Shown here: positions 11,097-21,358 of the stretch, one piece after another
Numbering within the stretch: the first letter of the stretch is position 1
Layout of the letters: each line of letters opens with the position of its first letter
NCBI GenBank assembly: GCA_963678675.1
Contig: OY783196.1
Coordinates: forward strand, 24,840,827-24,904,826
DNA length: 64,000 nucleotides
Source of the DNA: Xiphydria camelus
Lineage: Eukaryota > Arthropoda > Insecta > Hymenoptera > Xiphydriidae
Reading direction: 5' to 3'
Made by a program: the position numbers and the translations under genes
Notes under the pieces: model-generated
The model's input: only the letters and a program-made list of their open reading frames with translations
Told to the model about the DNA's origin: nothing
The model's database searches: none

Positions 11097-11353
11097 GACA
11101 CGGAAAGCTTGATACCAGTAACTTTTACTCCACTTACAATAAAAGAGGTACACATTAGGGTTTTCGGATATTTTTATGGTGCAGTACAATAATTTTTCTT
11201 TTTAGGCATTAAAATCGTGATAGCTTATATTACAATTTACTAGTTTCTAAGGAAAAATTGTTTTTCAGCACAGTAGGAACATCCAAAAACCTTTACATGT
11301 ACTTCTTCTATTCTAAATACAGTAAAATGTACTGGTATCAGTCTTTCCGTGTA
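11097..11353. mobile_element. Inverted-repeat element
   Basis: The left arm ACACGGAAAGCTTGATACCA pairs with TGGTATCAGTCTTTCCGTGT at the right end, and the arms continue for about 85-95 bp with mismatches. The internal text is AT-rich. No coding content is visible. A TA target was not resolved. Confidence 0.7.
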
Positions 11354-11409
11354 CGCTCTGGCGTATCTTTCATGCACACTATCAAATATATGAATGTATA
11401 TTGTACGTA

Positions 11410-11613
11410 CGGTGTTTTTGAGGAAGCTTGACATAGGAGACACACAAGTGCGAGAGAGAACATATGGCGAGTGCTTAAGAGCCTCTCTGTCGCATATTTC
11501 TCTAGACTCGTCCAGCTCGAGGTTTGTGCGACAGAGAGGCTCTTATGCACTCGCTACATGTTCTCCCTCGCACTCGCGTATCTCCTGTGTCAAGCTTCCT
11601 CGAAAACACACCG
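11410..11613. mobile_element. TA-flanked 204-bp palindromic element
   Basis: The arms of about 90 bp start CGGTGTTTTTGAGGAAGCTT and end AAGCTTCCTCGAAAACACAC, then CG. GACAGAGAGGCTCTTA and TAAGAGCCTCTCTGTC lie near the centre. TA flanks both ends (11408-11409, 11614-11615). The arms are still highly similar, so this is a comparatively young copy. Confidence 0.88.
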
Positions 11614-11776
11614 TATATGGAAAGCAGCGCCGACAAACTAGGTTTCTTGGCGAAAAAGTGGGGATTTAAATTGTCTATATGTATACACGTAATTTTAAAC
11701 AAATGCTACGCCTAGGATAGTGCACGAGAACCCTATTGGTGCATCGCGCATCAATTTTTTCTGCTTACGCTCAATA

Positions 11777-11995
11777 TGGAGTGTTCCGCTCAGGATAGTC
11801 ATAGTGGATGTGGCCTAATTTGTCCATACTTGTCCCGTCGACCAATGATGGATTAACGGCATAAGTATTGACTGACAACCAAGTTCTGACTGCCAGTCAA
11901 TACTTATGCCGTCAATCTATCATTGATCGGCGGGACAAGCGTAGGCAAATTAGGCCACACACACCTGCCATGACTATCCTCAGCGGAACACCCTG
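11777..11995. mobile_element. TA-flanked 219-bp palindromic element
   Basis: The arms start TGGAGTGTTCCGCTCAGGAT and end ATCCTCAGCGGAACACCCTG. Inner text GGCATAAGTATTGACTG pairs with CAGTCAATACTTATGCC near the centre. TA flanks each side. Arms of about 100 bp with few mismatches make this another young non-autonomous element. Confidence 0.88.
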
Positions 11996-12086
11996 TATAC
12001 GATAGTATCCTGTATTACCTATATATGTATAAGTCTTTAAAAACATGAGGTCGTTTGCGATACCAGAGGAAGCAAGGAGGGTTGTA

Positions 12087-12231
12087 CACTGAGAAAAGAG
12101 TTTATTTGTAGTTAATCAATGTATACTTGATTATGGCGAAAGAGAGAAATGTTTCGTTGAGCCAAAGAAATATTTTTTTCACCATAATCAAGAATACGTG
12201 TATTAACTATAAATAAACTGCTTTCTCAGTG
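12087..12231. mobile_element. Family B palindromic element, intact copy
   Basis: It begins CACTGAGAAAAGAGTTTATT and ends with AAACTGCTTTCTCAGTG, with TA on both sides (12085-12086, 12232-12233). The 145 bp core has GATTATGGCGAAA and its partner TTTCACCATAATC. This copy defines the family also seen at 128-486 and 54649-54932. Confidence 0.85.
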
Positions 12232-14226
12232 TACATCCAATTGAAACGAATTTTAACAAAAACGTTTAATACAAACCAGGGTAATTTCGCCACGCATCGG
12301 ATATAAAACCTTTTCCCACAAAAGTTAAGATATACAAAACTTTGTCCTTATATCAATAGAAGCCTTGACCTTCGATACTGCTACGTGGCAAAAAAAACTA
12401 CGGTTTGAGAAACATTAAAAAATTTTTTTAATTTTGTGTCCAAGTATTTTCTATGTTGCGATTATTTTAATATGACATTTACATTTGCGTAAAATCAATG
12501 TTTTCTCTCCCGAGAATTATTTCGGCACTTTATAATAATCACAATTTTTAGACTTTCGCGGCTATATTGTTAGTATGGATACTGAGTATCTATCAGAAGG
12601 TCATCCGCCCTGTTGAAGCAAACTGGAGTATTTGCGAAACGTCGTTAAATAAATAAATTTGGACGCGATTACCACCGGAAAACCAAGAGTAGTAATACTC
12701 ATAATCGAATTTTATATTAATTTCTTATGAAACAAGTAAAGAGGCAACATAAAACTTCAAAATGACAAAGTATTTTTTTTAGAAAAAATAGTCCATTAAA
12801 GCTTAAAAATAAAATTGCGTAATCTCTTAATAAATTAAGAGAATTCAACTATTACCATTTCTTTTTACAATATTTAGATCTATGAAATAAACAAAATATA
12901 TTGAAATCAAACGTGTCGACATCGCTCTGAATTTCAAAGCAGCCTCGGCTTATACGGTAATTTTTACAGTCAAAATATGCAATTTTAATAACACCGATAA
13001 GAGTCCAATTCGTGCACCTGATTCGATTTCGACTGCTTAACTGTGCATGACTCGACCGAAGGAAATCGAGGAAACAATACTATCGCGTCGCATTTATAGC
13101 TCGAGCTGTCCCGGCGTTCATAATGAGCAATATGCAACGTCGCATATTTCCCATGTAGGTATACATACGTGTGCTCGCGCGTGCGATCTCCGTGGCAGAC
13201 CCAAGTCACGTCTTTGACGCCTTTTCCTCGTCATCCACGGTGAGGCGCTCGATGCACGATCGAGCGGCACGATCTTTATAGGCCAGACGTATTGTCTCGC
13301 GTGTCTCGACGGTACTTCGCTTGTACGCGGGAAGAGTGGTAGAGAGAGGGGGAGAGAGAGAGGGAGAGGGAGAGACGAGCGGCGCGAGAGTTAGTGGGGG
13401 ATAAAATCGAAGTCCGCCACCGTCTCTATACGTCGGATAAGCTCCGCCGACGATCGTCGACGCGGGAACGCAATACCATTCCGATGCCTCTTCCATCACG
13501 CATCGATCCCTCGAAAACCGCTGTACTTTTTTCGTTCTCTTTTCGACGTAACGCGCAGCTCGGTGGTATACACAACGCCGGTAGTTATACCTACCTATGT
13601 ACAATACGTTGCCTCTGCACGGATCGACTGACGTACTGTTATGTAACGGGTGTGCGTCACAAAACACACACCAGCGCCGCATTAACACCGACTGTGGCTA
13701 GTGTCGCAACTCGCACTAATAATTGTGTCGCTTAACCTTGGACACTGATTAAACCATCCATCATATTCGCACGCAGAGGCGTAATCTAGCGTTTCCTATA
13801 ACGCGCGCGCGTCGCGCTTTTCCTTTGCGCGTCCTGCGGCGTAGACGTCTATGTTAGTAAGATTCGCGACCGCCAGAGGGCTGGGCTTGGAAAGCGCGCG
13901 ACTTTTAGACTTTCCGCGTATGGACGGGATGATCCCGAGATTACCTCGCGGTAACCCGAGTAGCTCGTTTGAAAAGGGCGGGTGGATTTGCGGAAAGCGG
14001 TAGGGCAGGAATTCTTTGAGTACATAATTCCAGTGAATCTATGTGGCATTTTTGGAGAATTATTTTAAATAGTGGAATGGATTAATGTTCCGTCAACAGA
14101 CCACTGCGTATTATAAAATTATAAAATTTCTTTTAACCTGCTTCGCTGTATTATCGTTAACAACTGCAATCGCCCGTATCTAGCGGGTAATCTCATTTAT
14201 TGTGAAGTACCCTAGAAACCGTCCGT
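12232..14226. other. AT-rich then CpG-rich DNA, no gene seen
   Basis: The part up to about 12990 is AT-rich and featureless. About 13000-14030 is CpG-rich, with a purine-rich GAGAGAGG run near 13330-13375 and overlapping open frames of up to 160 codons on both strands. No splice-bounded exon or recognisable protein is visible. Confidence 0.4.
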
Positions 14227-14811
14227 TTAGGGAGGCCCAACGACATTGGAGCTTTTAACACTTCGCGAATTGTTGCTGTGTAATATAACGACGCAAATAT
14301 CGGTTTCTCGTTCTCGAAATGTTAAGTTATTGAGATTTATAAATGAAATTAGAGGGATGGAGGAGAACATAACAGAAGGAGAGGTTGGGGGTATATTGTA
14401 CGAAACTATTAAAACTGCGTACGTAGATATTAAGCTTGTTTCGTGCGTGCTACCTACAACGGAATATGTAATGTCGCAATATGGTGAAATGTTTCTCAAG
14501 TCGTAATACATCTCGGACAACTGTTTATTCTCCGCGATATGAAAAAGAAACATTTCGCCGTACACGATGTTGCCGACACGGTTGACGGAGATTTCGTTGA
14601 TACGAACAAACGAGATGCGTAATGTCGTGTGAGTCGTCATTCGAGTCATAATACATCTGTATTTCCTACGACACAAAAGGAATACTCCGTTGTTCGCGAT
14701 AGTGTTTGTTTTGCCATCGCATTTCGTGCAGTGGATACGTATAGTCGAATAATTTCGCAGTTGTAGAAGCCTAGATAACACCGAGTCATCCGCAAGTTGT
14801 CGAAAAGACGT
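14227..14811 (-). CDS. Possible ISXO2/IS1595-like transposase N-terminal region
   Basis: The minus-strand frame is open for about 195 codons from 14811 to a stop at 14227. The first plain ATG is internal, so the start is probably lost or upstream. The order of features resembles the N-terminus of IS1595/ISXO2-like (Merlin-type) proteins: an acidic-leading helix (ADDSVLSRLLQLRNYS), a zinc-ribbon-like pair CTKC then CRRKYRC about 15 residues later, a basic TTLRISF segment, then VNRVGNIVY and LSEMYYDLRNIS, where relatives have a helix-turn-helix and a W/Y-rich helix. The catalytic DDE part is not visible; the C-terminal 80 residues look unrelated and serine-rich. The match rests on pattern recognition alone. 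It could instead be an unrelated open frame of chance or viral origin. The codon use is less GC-rich than that of the neighbouring CpG-rich block. Confidence 0.38.
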   Translation of the reverse strand, partial: TSFRQLADDSVLSRLLQLRNYSTIRIHCTKCDGKTNTIANNGVFLLCRRKYRCIMTRMTTHTTLRISFVRINEISVNRVGNIVYGEMFLFHIAENKQLSEMYYDLRNISPYCDITYSVVGSTHETSLISTYAVLIVSYNIPPTSPSVMFSSIPLISFINLNNLTFRERETDICVVILHSNNSRSVKSSNVVGPP

Positions 14812-15603
14812 CTACAAAGAGTCATGGATGTCTTTAAGGTTTCTCGAGCGGGACAGGGGCTTTTTCCCTGCTAAAAGGAACCACTCAAGTCCTTTTTAGT
14901 CTACTCAAGTACAGTAACACTCTAAATATGTCCTTCGTGCGATGTGGCAACAACGTTTGACGTTGTACGTACAGTAGTATGTGTGTATCTGTGAGTTCAA
15001 AAATAGAGCCCAAAACATCTCGTCATGTTGTCGACGCTGCCACATTGACTTATCAAAGGTTAAATTTATAAAGAACAATTAATAAAAAAATAACAGGCTT
15101 TTTAATGAACGTGAAAATTGGTATAGATGATTTTAGTTCATTAAACTTGTTCAAAAAATTTCAGAATTTTTCCACTATTTCTCTCAGAAATATCGCGGTT
15201 TGTTAGTTACAACCCATAAGAACACATGTTATTTTGTCATTAAAAAATGTTTGCAACGAGCTTCTTAAAAGACTTGAAAATTTAACTGAATTTTTTTTTA
15301 CTTCAATCTACCGAATGCAATCATTTTCAAGCATTTCTTACTATTTTTAGTATAACGCTCGAGAATCCTTAAGTATACCGCGAATTGCATCTAGTGTCCC
15401 GGCTTTTAGATATCTCTCGCGTATCTATAAGTTGTCTTTTAGACGTCCTGACGTGTTCGTGTCCCAAAGCAGACGTCTTTTAGATTATTACAAGAAGTAC
15501 GAAAAATTGTCTTTAGGTTGACTTTTCGTAGGTCCGCAAAGACACCCCAAAAAAGACGCCTTTCTGACAAGTATATTAACTAGGAGATACATACTCGTAC
15601 GTA
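14812..15603. other. AT-rich DNA with AGACGTCTTTTAGA-like motifs
   Basis: Motifs such as AAGACGTCTAC (about 14803) and AGACGTCTTTTAGA (about 15471) recur loosely at both ends of the stretch, which may mark an old element. Otherwise it is AT-rich and shows no gene. Confidence 0.35.
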
Positions 15604-15722
15604 CAGTATATGATCGGACCTCTTCGCGCTGAAAGGATTAACGTAAACAAAACTACTTAATGCGCGTTTGCAGATCTTGAAATATTGCGGATTCGATGAA
15701 TCTCTCGCAATATTATAAATAT
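15604..15722 (+). repeat. Direct duplication, upstream copy
   Basis: GGATTAACGTAAACAAAACT and GAAATATTGCGGATTC align in order with 16514-16634 (GGACTAACGTAAACTAAACA, GAAATATTGCAGACTC). The two copies are direct and about 910 bp apart. No coding function is recognised. Confidence 0.6.
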
Positions 15723-16302
15723 AAGTGATACAGTCATTATAGAGATACATTTTACATGATTATAGAGGTTCTTTCAATACGTGATGACAATGACTGTATA
15801 TCAGTGGCATCCTCTCTACAAGTAAAATAAACAAATCGTACTGTACACATATCTTTGTGCAGTGGGTATACCATATAACTATCGTTAGTTCGCGCCAATA
15901 CCTGCACTGTTACATCGACAATAGCATTACTGTTTGAACAATAATAATCGTTATCACTTATCGTAGTATCGCCAACATCACGCGATATTGTTACCAATGA
16001 CGGCAAGAATGGAGAAGTTGCATGAAACGGGAATAGTTGTTTCAACACTGCCATGTGTTGCTATTCATAATAGGTACATATCGTGGGTATACTGCAAAAA
16101 GTGACCAAGTCAAAAATCAACTTGGTCACTTGTTACTGTATTACTATCAGTTCTATGGACTTGGTCATAATATATCGATTGAAGATGTCAATCTCCATGT
16201 CACGAGAAAGACGCGGCATTTAAGGTACTACGCACAAATTGTGGGCGAATTTTGGCGATTTCTGTTAGGCCGGAAAAAGATCGAGGTTTTATACAGAAAC
16301 AA
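15723..16302. other. Segment between the duplicated blocks
   Basis: It contains a 100-codon open frame on the minus strand (15752-16054) and a 103-codon frame on the plus strand (16037-16348). Neither resembles a known protein. TGACCAAGTC and its complement GACTTGGTCA lie within about 70 bases of each other, near 16101-16165. I would not call a gene. Confidence 0.35.
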
Positions 16303-16488
16303 AGAAGCAGTTGTGGCAACTATTTTGATCACAACTATTCGAGTTTGATCATTAGTACTAGTTTATTATTATTAACAGAATTATTTATAATTAACGGGAC
16401 TTAAAAATGTTGTGATAACTATGACGGACTGGTGCTGATTACCAAACTCGAATAGTTTTGACAGAAATAGTTGCCACGACTGCTTCTC
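16303..16488. mobile_element. Inverted-repeat element
   Basis: The left arm AGAAGCAGTTGTGGCAACTA with ACTATTCGAGTTT pairs with AAACTCGAATAGT and TAGTTGCCACGACTGCTTCT at the right. It is 186 bp long with an AT-rich middle, and it sits between the two direct duplicate blocks. Confidence 0.75.
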
Positions 16489-16513
16489 TCCTTTCCGTGG
16501 TAGGAGAAACGAA

Positions 16514-16634
16514 CAGTGTCTAGTCGGCCTTTTCCACGCTGCGAGGACTAACGTAAACTAAACAACTCAACGCGGCTGTAACTTTCGAAATATTGCAGAC
16601 TCCGTGAAATTCCCGCGACTTTGTAAACGTAACT
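16514..16634 (+). repeat. Direct duplication, downstream copy
   Basis: This is the partner of 15604-15722 with about three quarters of bases alike by eye. It runs into the CpG-rich block that follows, whereas the upstream copy is in AT-rich DNA. Confidence 0.6.
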
Positions 16635-17226
16635 CGCGTGCCCAATATATACAGATATTTCCGTGCGCGATAAAAGCCGCGCGAAAAACGAATCATATTC
16701 TACATTTTCCGCCGGTGGTGCGTAGTTACGCGGATACATAACATACATATATACCTACACGCGTGGGCTAGGTATCTACAGTAGAGCCCCTCTCGCGCGC
16801 ACGCGTCCGCTCTCCGGAAACCGGAAGCGACCGCGTGCGTGTGCCGAAGTTGACTCGTCATCACGAGCGAGAAACAATAAGGCGCGATTCGCCCGGCAAC
16901 TGCTAAAGCAGCAGCAGCAGCAGCAGCAGCAGCGCCGCGACGCGCGCGTAACCCCCGAATCCAAGAGGATTGCCGAAGGACGCGAGCGCGAAGAAGAGAA
17001 GGCTCTCGCTTCGCTTTTATAGTATCACCGCCACGCGCCACGCGATGCGAGTGAGATGCGACGAATATTCTCTATTCGACTCTCGTCCTTGGTCTCGGAG
17101 CGATGCGGTGCGCGTCGCTTCTTTTATCTCGGTATAGATATATACGATGGGGAGACGTTCCGCACCCGGCTCTTCGAAAAACCCGGCGAAAGTCTCGGAC
17201 GAATAATTCTTCGACTGCAGTGCACT
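16635..17226. other. CpG-rich block with an AGC microsatellite
   Basis: The block is GC-rich with a run of about nine AGC triplets at 16907-16934. Read on the minus strand in one frame this gives a run of Ala, in another of Cys. The surrounding frames of up to 113 codons have no protein-like pattern, so I treat it as non-coding. Confidence 0.45.
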
Positions 17227-17355
17227 CATCGCGTTGTTTACCGCGAGCTATAGCGTCTCTCGAATGCGCGTGACGCGCGTTCGTCAACCGCCGCTCTCTT
17301 CCTGCGTTGCTCTCGTTGGTCGTCACTTTCCTTGTCATCGTCGGAAACGTTTATA
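17227..17355 (+). repeat. GC-rich direct repeat, left copy
   Basis: GCGCGTTCGTCAACCGCCGC, TCGTTGGTCGTCAC and GTCATCGTCGGAAACGTTT align in order with 19117-19270 (GCGCGTTCGGGAACCGTCGC, GCGGTCGTCAC, GTCATCGTGGAAACGTTT). The two copies flank the repeat island 17445-19113. Possible explanations are a tandem duplication later invaded by elements, or a large composite insertion. Confidence 0.65.
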
Positions 17356-17592
17356 CTTAAAAATACGACGGTATACGTATATCCGCGAAGGAGGGGAAAA
17401 ATCCCGCGGCGCGACTCCGAAGAATCCGACGAAATGGGATTAGGACATTTGGGAAAAATATTTAGGTAACTAATCATATAAATACGTTCTATGTTCATTA
17501 ATATTCAGCAGAAAACTGCTTTTTCAATTCTTGAAAAGAATTATTTAACATCAAAATGCAATTAAAAGCGCTTAATTTCAAATGCGGCTGTA

Positions 17593-17986
17593 CATTGAGA
17601 GAAAAATGAGTTGTAAAATCAACCATACTCGCAAGATTGAATTTTCCTGGTTGCTAGTACCAGACCAGGAATACAGTCAAAATAAACTTTGTCGCACGGT
17701 TATAGTAACAATAAGATTGTAGTTTTTGATAGCCATAGACCATGGTTTGATTAACCACAAAAGTAGATCAATAATATTACTGCATAGTCGTGTTAACTAT
17801 ATAAAAAAAAGTTGAGGATATCTATCGACCGTGCTGCAGGTTGATCTGGTTGCAGTAATCTTAATCTCCTGTTACTATAACCAGAATCTTATTATTTAGA
17901 ACAACTATGGAATTGCGGTTGGCACCAAAATCGACCACGATTTCTGGTGAAATTGTAGTTCTTTCAACCAGATTTTTCTCTGAATG
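17593..17986. mobile_element. CACTGAGAAAA-type element with verified empty site
   Basis: It begins CATTGAGAGAAAAATGAG and ends CAGATTTTTCTCTGAATG, flanked by TA on both sides. The uninterrupted relative near 43680 reads GCTGTAGACGCG with a single TA at the same point, so the insertion and its TA duplication are directly visible. There is no coding content in 394 bp. Confidence 0.88.
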
Positions 17987-18471
17987 TAGACGCGTTACAA
18001 TTGGTCGAACACATGGTACGTCACAGCTTTCCATCGTACGGTTGTATCGTCCAATAGTAATTACGGTAGTCTAACCTAATATTGTCGTAGAACCGTAATC
18101 GTAAGTAGACAACAGACGCGCTCAACCTATTTGCTAAATTCAGACCCGTACCGTTCAAAATGATGAGCGGGCTTCCCCAGTCATGCAAACAACTTGGAGC
18201 TACATTTCTTTTTACCTACACGATTTCTTATCGATTAAAAAACACTTTCACGCATAGTCATTTATTGAAATATTATATTCTATATATTAAAAATGGGACT
18301 CTAATGCGCGAGTAACAAAAATTTCCCTGACCCCGAGGCAATGAAGTTTTTATATATGACACTGCTGAACACATGTTATGTCGCTTCCCTTTTGTATTCC
18401 GTTTGAATTTGCAATTGTTAATTTATCAATAACTATAGAAAGAATTACTTACAAGCAAAATCCTCTTACAT

Positions 18472-18711
18472 CCTGAAGAAAATGATTGGGTCAAAATGAC
18501 TAACAGCATCTAGTTAAACGCGTTTAGTTATTCTAACCAAAATACTGGTCGATTGAATCAAATATTTAGATATTTTAACCAAATGTTTAGTTATTCTAAC
18601 CAAAAAATGGTCAGTTTAACCAAACAGATGGATGATCCATATTTCGCTAAACAATTTGGTCATCATCTCAAAAATTTTGGTTAAACTGACCAAGTTATTT
18701 TTCTCAAATCA
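18472..18711. mobile_element. Family C element, copy in opposite orientation
   Basis: CATCTAGTTAAACGCGTTTA and GGTTAAACTGACCAAGTTAT followed by TTTTCTCA match the family C copy at 4166-4509 in reverse. The relative near 44150 reads CTTACAGAAATACC without the insert, and here CA is found on both sides of the insert, so a 2-bp CA target is indicated. There is no coding content. Confidence 0.82.
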
Positions 18712-18736
18712 GAAATACCAATCTAGGCATGAACCA

Positions 18737-19070
18737 TCCATACTAATATTATCAATGCGAGAGTGAGTTTGACTGGTATGTCTATTACCTCTTTCACGAC
18801 TAAACTACTGAATTGATTTTGATAAAATTTGGTGGAGAAGTTATTTTAAGTTCGGAAATGAACATAGGGCATATGACATCATAAATTCAATATGGCGAAT
18901 ACTCTACGATGACAGCGTTCAATGAAACCCAGCAAGCGACATTAGCGGCGTGCGGTTAGGTGTGGAAGAAGGGGTATTCATCCCCCATTGATATAAAACA
19001 TTAATATCCGTCAAGAAAAAAAAAATATAATAATTCAAATTCCACGCGGACGGAGTCGCGAGTGACAGCT
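18737..19070 (+). mobile_element. Short Helitron-like element, non-autonomous
   Basis: It starts TCCATACTAATATTATCAAT, followed by GCGAGAGTGAGTTTG and a TTTTGATAAAATTTGGTGGA segment, the usual beginning of many arthropod Helitrons. It ends in CACGCGGACGGAGTCGCG followed by AGTGACAGCT, the usual terminal hairpin text. No target duplication is evident, as expected for Helitrons. It is 334 bp with no helicase, and it interrupts the dispersed repeat whose empty relative is near 44165. Confidence 0.82.
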
Positions 19071-19116
19071 GTGTTTTTCTATAAGAACAAAAATTTTCAT
19101 GTCCCAACCCCATCAT

Positions 19117-19270
19117 TCTTCGGCCTACACTCGCATCGCTATAAGTTATCACGTTTCTCGACGCACGCGTGGTGCGCGTTCGGGAACCGTCGCTCTCGCT
19201 CCTCCCGCGTTGCCCTGGCGGTCGTCACATTCGTCGTCGCGCGTAGCCATCGTCATCGTGGAAACGTTTG
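19117..19270 (+). repeat. GC-rich direct repeat, right copy
   Basis: This is the partner of 17227-17355, slightly longer because of small insertions such as CGTCGCGCGTAGC. It leads directly into the large CpG-rich block. Confidence 0.65.
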
Positions 19271-20440
19271 GCGGTGTCGCCGAGGCGGTGTACCTACGCG
19301 GCTCCTCTCCACGGAGGAGTCGCGCGATGTGTTATGCGCTTAGAAAATCAACACAAGTCGCGCGTACATTCGCGTCGACCAGACAGCCTTGACTGTATTA
19401 TCGGGTTGCTCGCGCGAGCTGAGACGCGTGCGCGCGCGCATACAGTATCGGTGTAGTTACCTCGCGCGACGCCGCGTAATCGCGTCTCGGGAGACGCAAC
19501 GGCGGCGCCCGCCGCGGGCGCCCAATTAAAATTTGCGCGAAATCGTAGCACCGCGTCTCGGGTTTATCAATTCGCGTGGAGATCGGTCGCACGACCGCGG
19601 GGGGAAGGGGGAGTACGAGCGAGTTACATACACCGACATCGCTTCGGTCTCCGCGCGCCACACGCGCGTTTTGAGTCACCGCGTTTCGGCGCCGCTCGTG
19701 TGCCCGTGCGCGATCCCTGTTTTAGCTCTGTCATACCTAGTTACTCACTCGGTAGCACCGTCTCGCTCGCGCCCCGATACGCACATGCGTGTAACAGGGT
19801 CTTCTGTCTTTTTTACGCTTTGCCTTCGTTGCCCCTCCTCCTTTGCCCGCACCCCACGGCCACGAACGACGACCACCACTCAGTCGGGAAGCGGCGTAAC
19901 TGCCGGACACGGCGCCCCTGACATGTCGTTTTTTTTTTCGAAAACAAAACGGAGCCGATTCTCCGGAGAGTAGTTACTCGACAACGGTCGTTCGGCTATG
20001 TCTTGTCGATCTTATTGGACGAAGCATTCGCAATGGAAAATTAGCGACGACGGAGAGATACGAGCTCTGAAAATTTCGGAGCAATTTCACGCGTTCGACT
20101 TCGATTTCTCGGTGACCGCGCATGAGGGAAAACGAACGTCGTCGTGGCGTATCTTTCAAGTTCTTTCTCACCGCGTCACAAATCGCGAAACGACACCTCG
20201 GTCGTATCGCCGATATTCTCCGAGAAACGGGGCTACAAAAATCTTTCCCATAGATACGGCACTGAAGCTCGCCGCGTCTCCCGCTCCGCGGGCAAGCATC
20301 GTCTGGCTCCCTCTCTCTCTCTCTCTCTCGCTCCCCCCGTAACTTCTCCCTCCTCGTCCTTCTCATCGCTTCGCTCGATCCTTCTATCTCTCGGTTGGTC
20401 TCTCCCGGTTCCCCGCTCGACCGTCTCTCTCTCTCTCTCT

Positions 20441-20493
<53 letters not shown>

Positions 20494-20690
20494 TCGATCT
20501 CCCCTCCCCTCGGCTTCCTCCCACGCCTGGAGGCCGGGGACCATCGCACAGCGGCCATTCCTCTACCGAGCTTCGAGCAGCGCGCACTAAACGCCGTTTC
20601 GCGAAACCACAACCACGCCTCTCCGGTAAAGCGAACCAAAACACGGAGCCGCGCGCGGTGGTGCCGCGTAACGCGAACTGTCAACCCGCC
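19271..20690. other. Large CpG-rich block with CT microsatellites
   Basis: This is one of the densest CpG regions of the window. It carries CT runs at about 20308-20329 and 20423-20489, which read as Ser-Leu or Arg-Glu repeats and produce open frames of up to 236 codons. Those frames have no independent support. The block precedes the candidate first exon and may be promoter-proximal. Confidence 0.5.
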
Positions 20691-21273
20691 GGCGAGTAAT
20701 AAACCGTCCGCGTCCCGTGACTCCGCGCGTGCGTTAATACGACTACAATCCCGCGGTGCGCGAAGAAGAGGAGAAACGTAGCGATTGATCGATTCCGGCC
20801 AGCCCGAGCGAGGGAGCTCGCATTTTTCGAAGGAAGGCTCCCGAGAATCCTGCGCGTGTCACCGCACGAATCTTCGCGAGCATTGCGCGTCCCGGATAGC
20901 CAGCAAAAAGAACGAGATACGCGCGAGTGCGGCGTCGCTCCGCTTCGCGATCGAACCGCGCGGTGCGCGCCTCCGGAGGAACCGCGTATTCCGCGGATGA
21001 CTGGCAGTGACTCGAACCGCTAGTTAAATGACGTCGATTGGCGGGCAGTAAGCCGAGATACGTCGTGGTCGTCGTCGGCTGATCGGCGTCGGCGTCGCGC
21101 GGGGCCGAAACGAGGGGGTGGGAAACGAGGATATCGGTGGATCAGAGTGTAATAGTGCGACGGAGTGACCGAAGGAGATACGGAAGGAAGTTTCCGGTGG
21201 TTTTTCGCGGAGCCTGCAGCATCACACCGACCGGAGCCGGAGCGCGCATCGAGACGCGATCTCGTCGGGGAAG
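20691..21273 (+). promoter_or_regulatory. Candidate CpG-rich promoter and 5' leader region
   Basis: The stretch immediately upstream of the candidate start codon at 21274 is CpG-rich, lacks repeats, and has AAG before the ATG, giving a purine at -3. No TATA box or defined initiator could be assigned. The call depends entirely on the exon at 21274 being real. Confidence 0.25.
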
Positions 21274-21358
21274 ATGTTTCGAGCGTACGGCACTGCCCCG
21301 GCGGAAACACCTTCTGCCGGTGATCTCTACTCCTGGAGTACGCCGTTCTTCAACAAAG
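21274..21358 (+). CDS. Candidate first coding exon, unrecognised protein
   Basis: An ATG with a favourable context opens 28 codons (MFRAYGTAPAETPSAG, then DLYSWSTPFFNK) followed by one extra base and a GT at 21359. The donor GTGCGC is weak but acceptable. The amino-acid text is far less Arg- and Ser-biased than the noise frames of this block, which suggests real coding. The splice phase (one base left over) fits the exon candidate at 49324, where two bases precede the first full codon; joining them creates an Asp codon. If unspliced, the frame stops after six more codons. I do not recognise the family. Confidence 0.4.

Larger units (their letters stand above)
17445..19113 (+). repeat. Dispersed repeat, copy 1 with three insertions
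   Basis: The text aligns along about 650 bp with 43540-44215. Shared landmarks include TTTGCTAAATTCAGACC, ACGATTTCTTATCGATTAAA and TAACTATAGAAAGAAT. This copy is longer because it hosts three insertions: 17593-17986, 18472-18711 and a Helitron-like piece 18737-19070. The repeat itself has no open frame and no terminal repeats that I can see. Its family is unknown. Confidence 0.85.

Noticed and set aside
19974..20684. 236-codon minus-strand frame
   Set aside because: Arg-Glu repeats from CT tracts form its centre, and the rest is Arg-rich, GC-driven text without splice sites.
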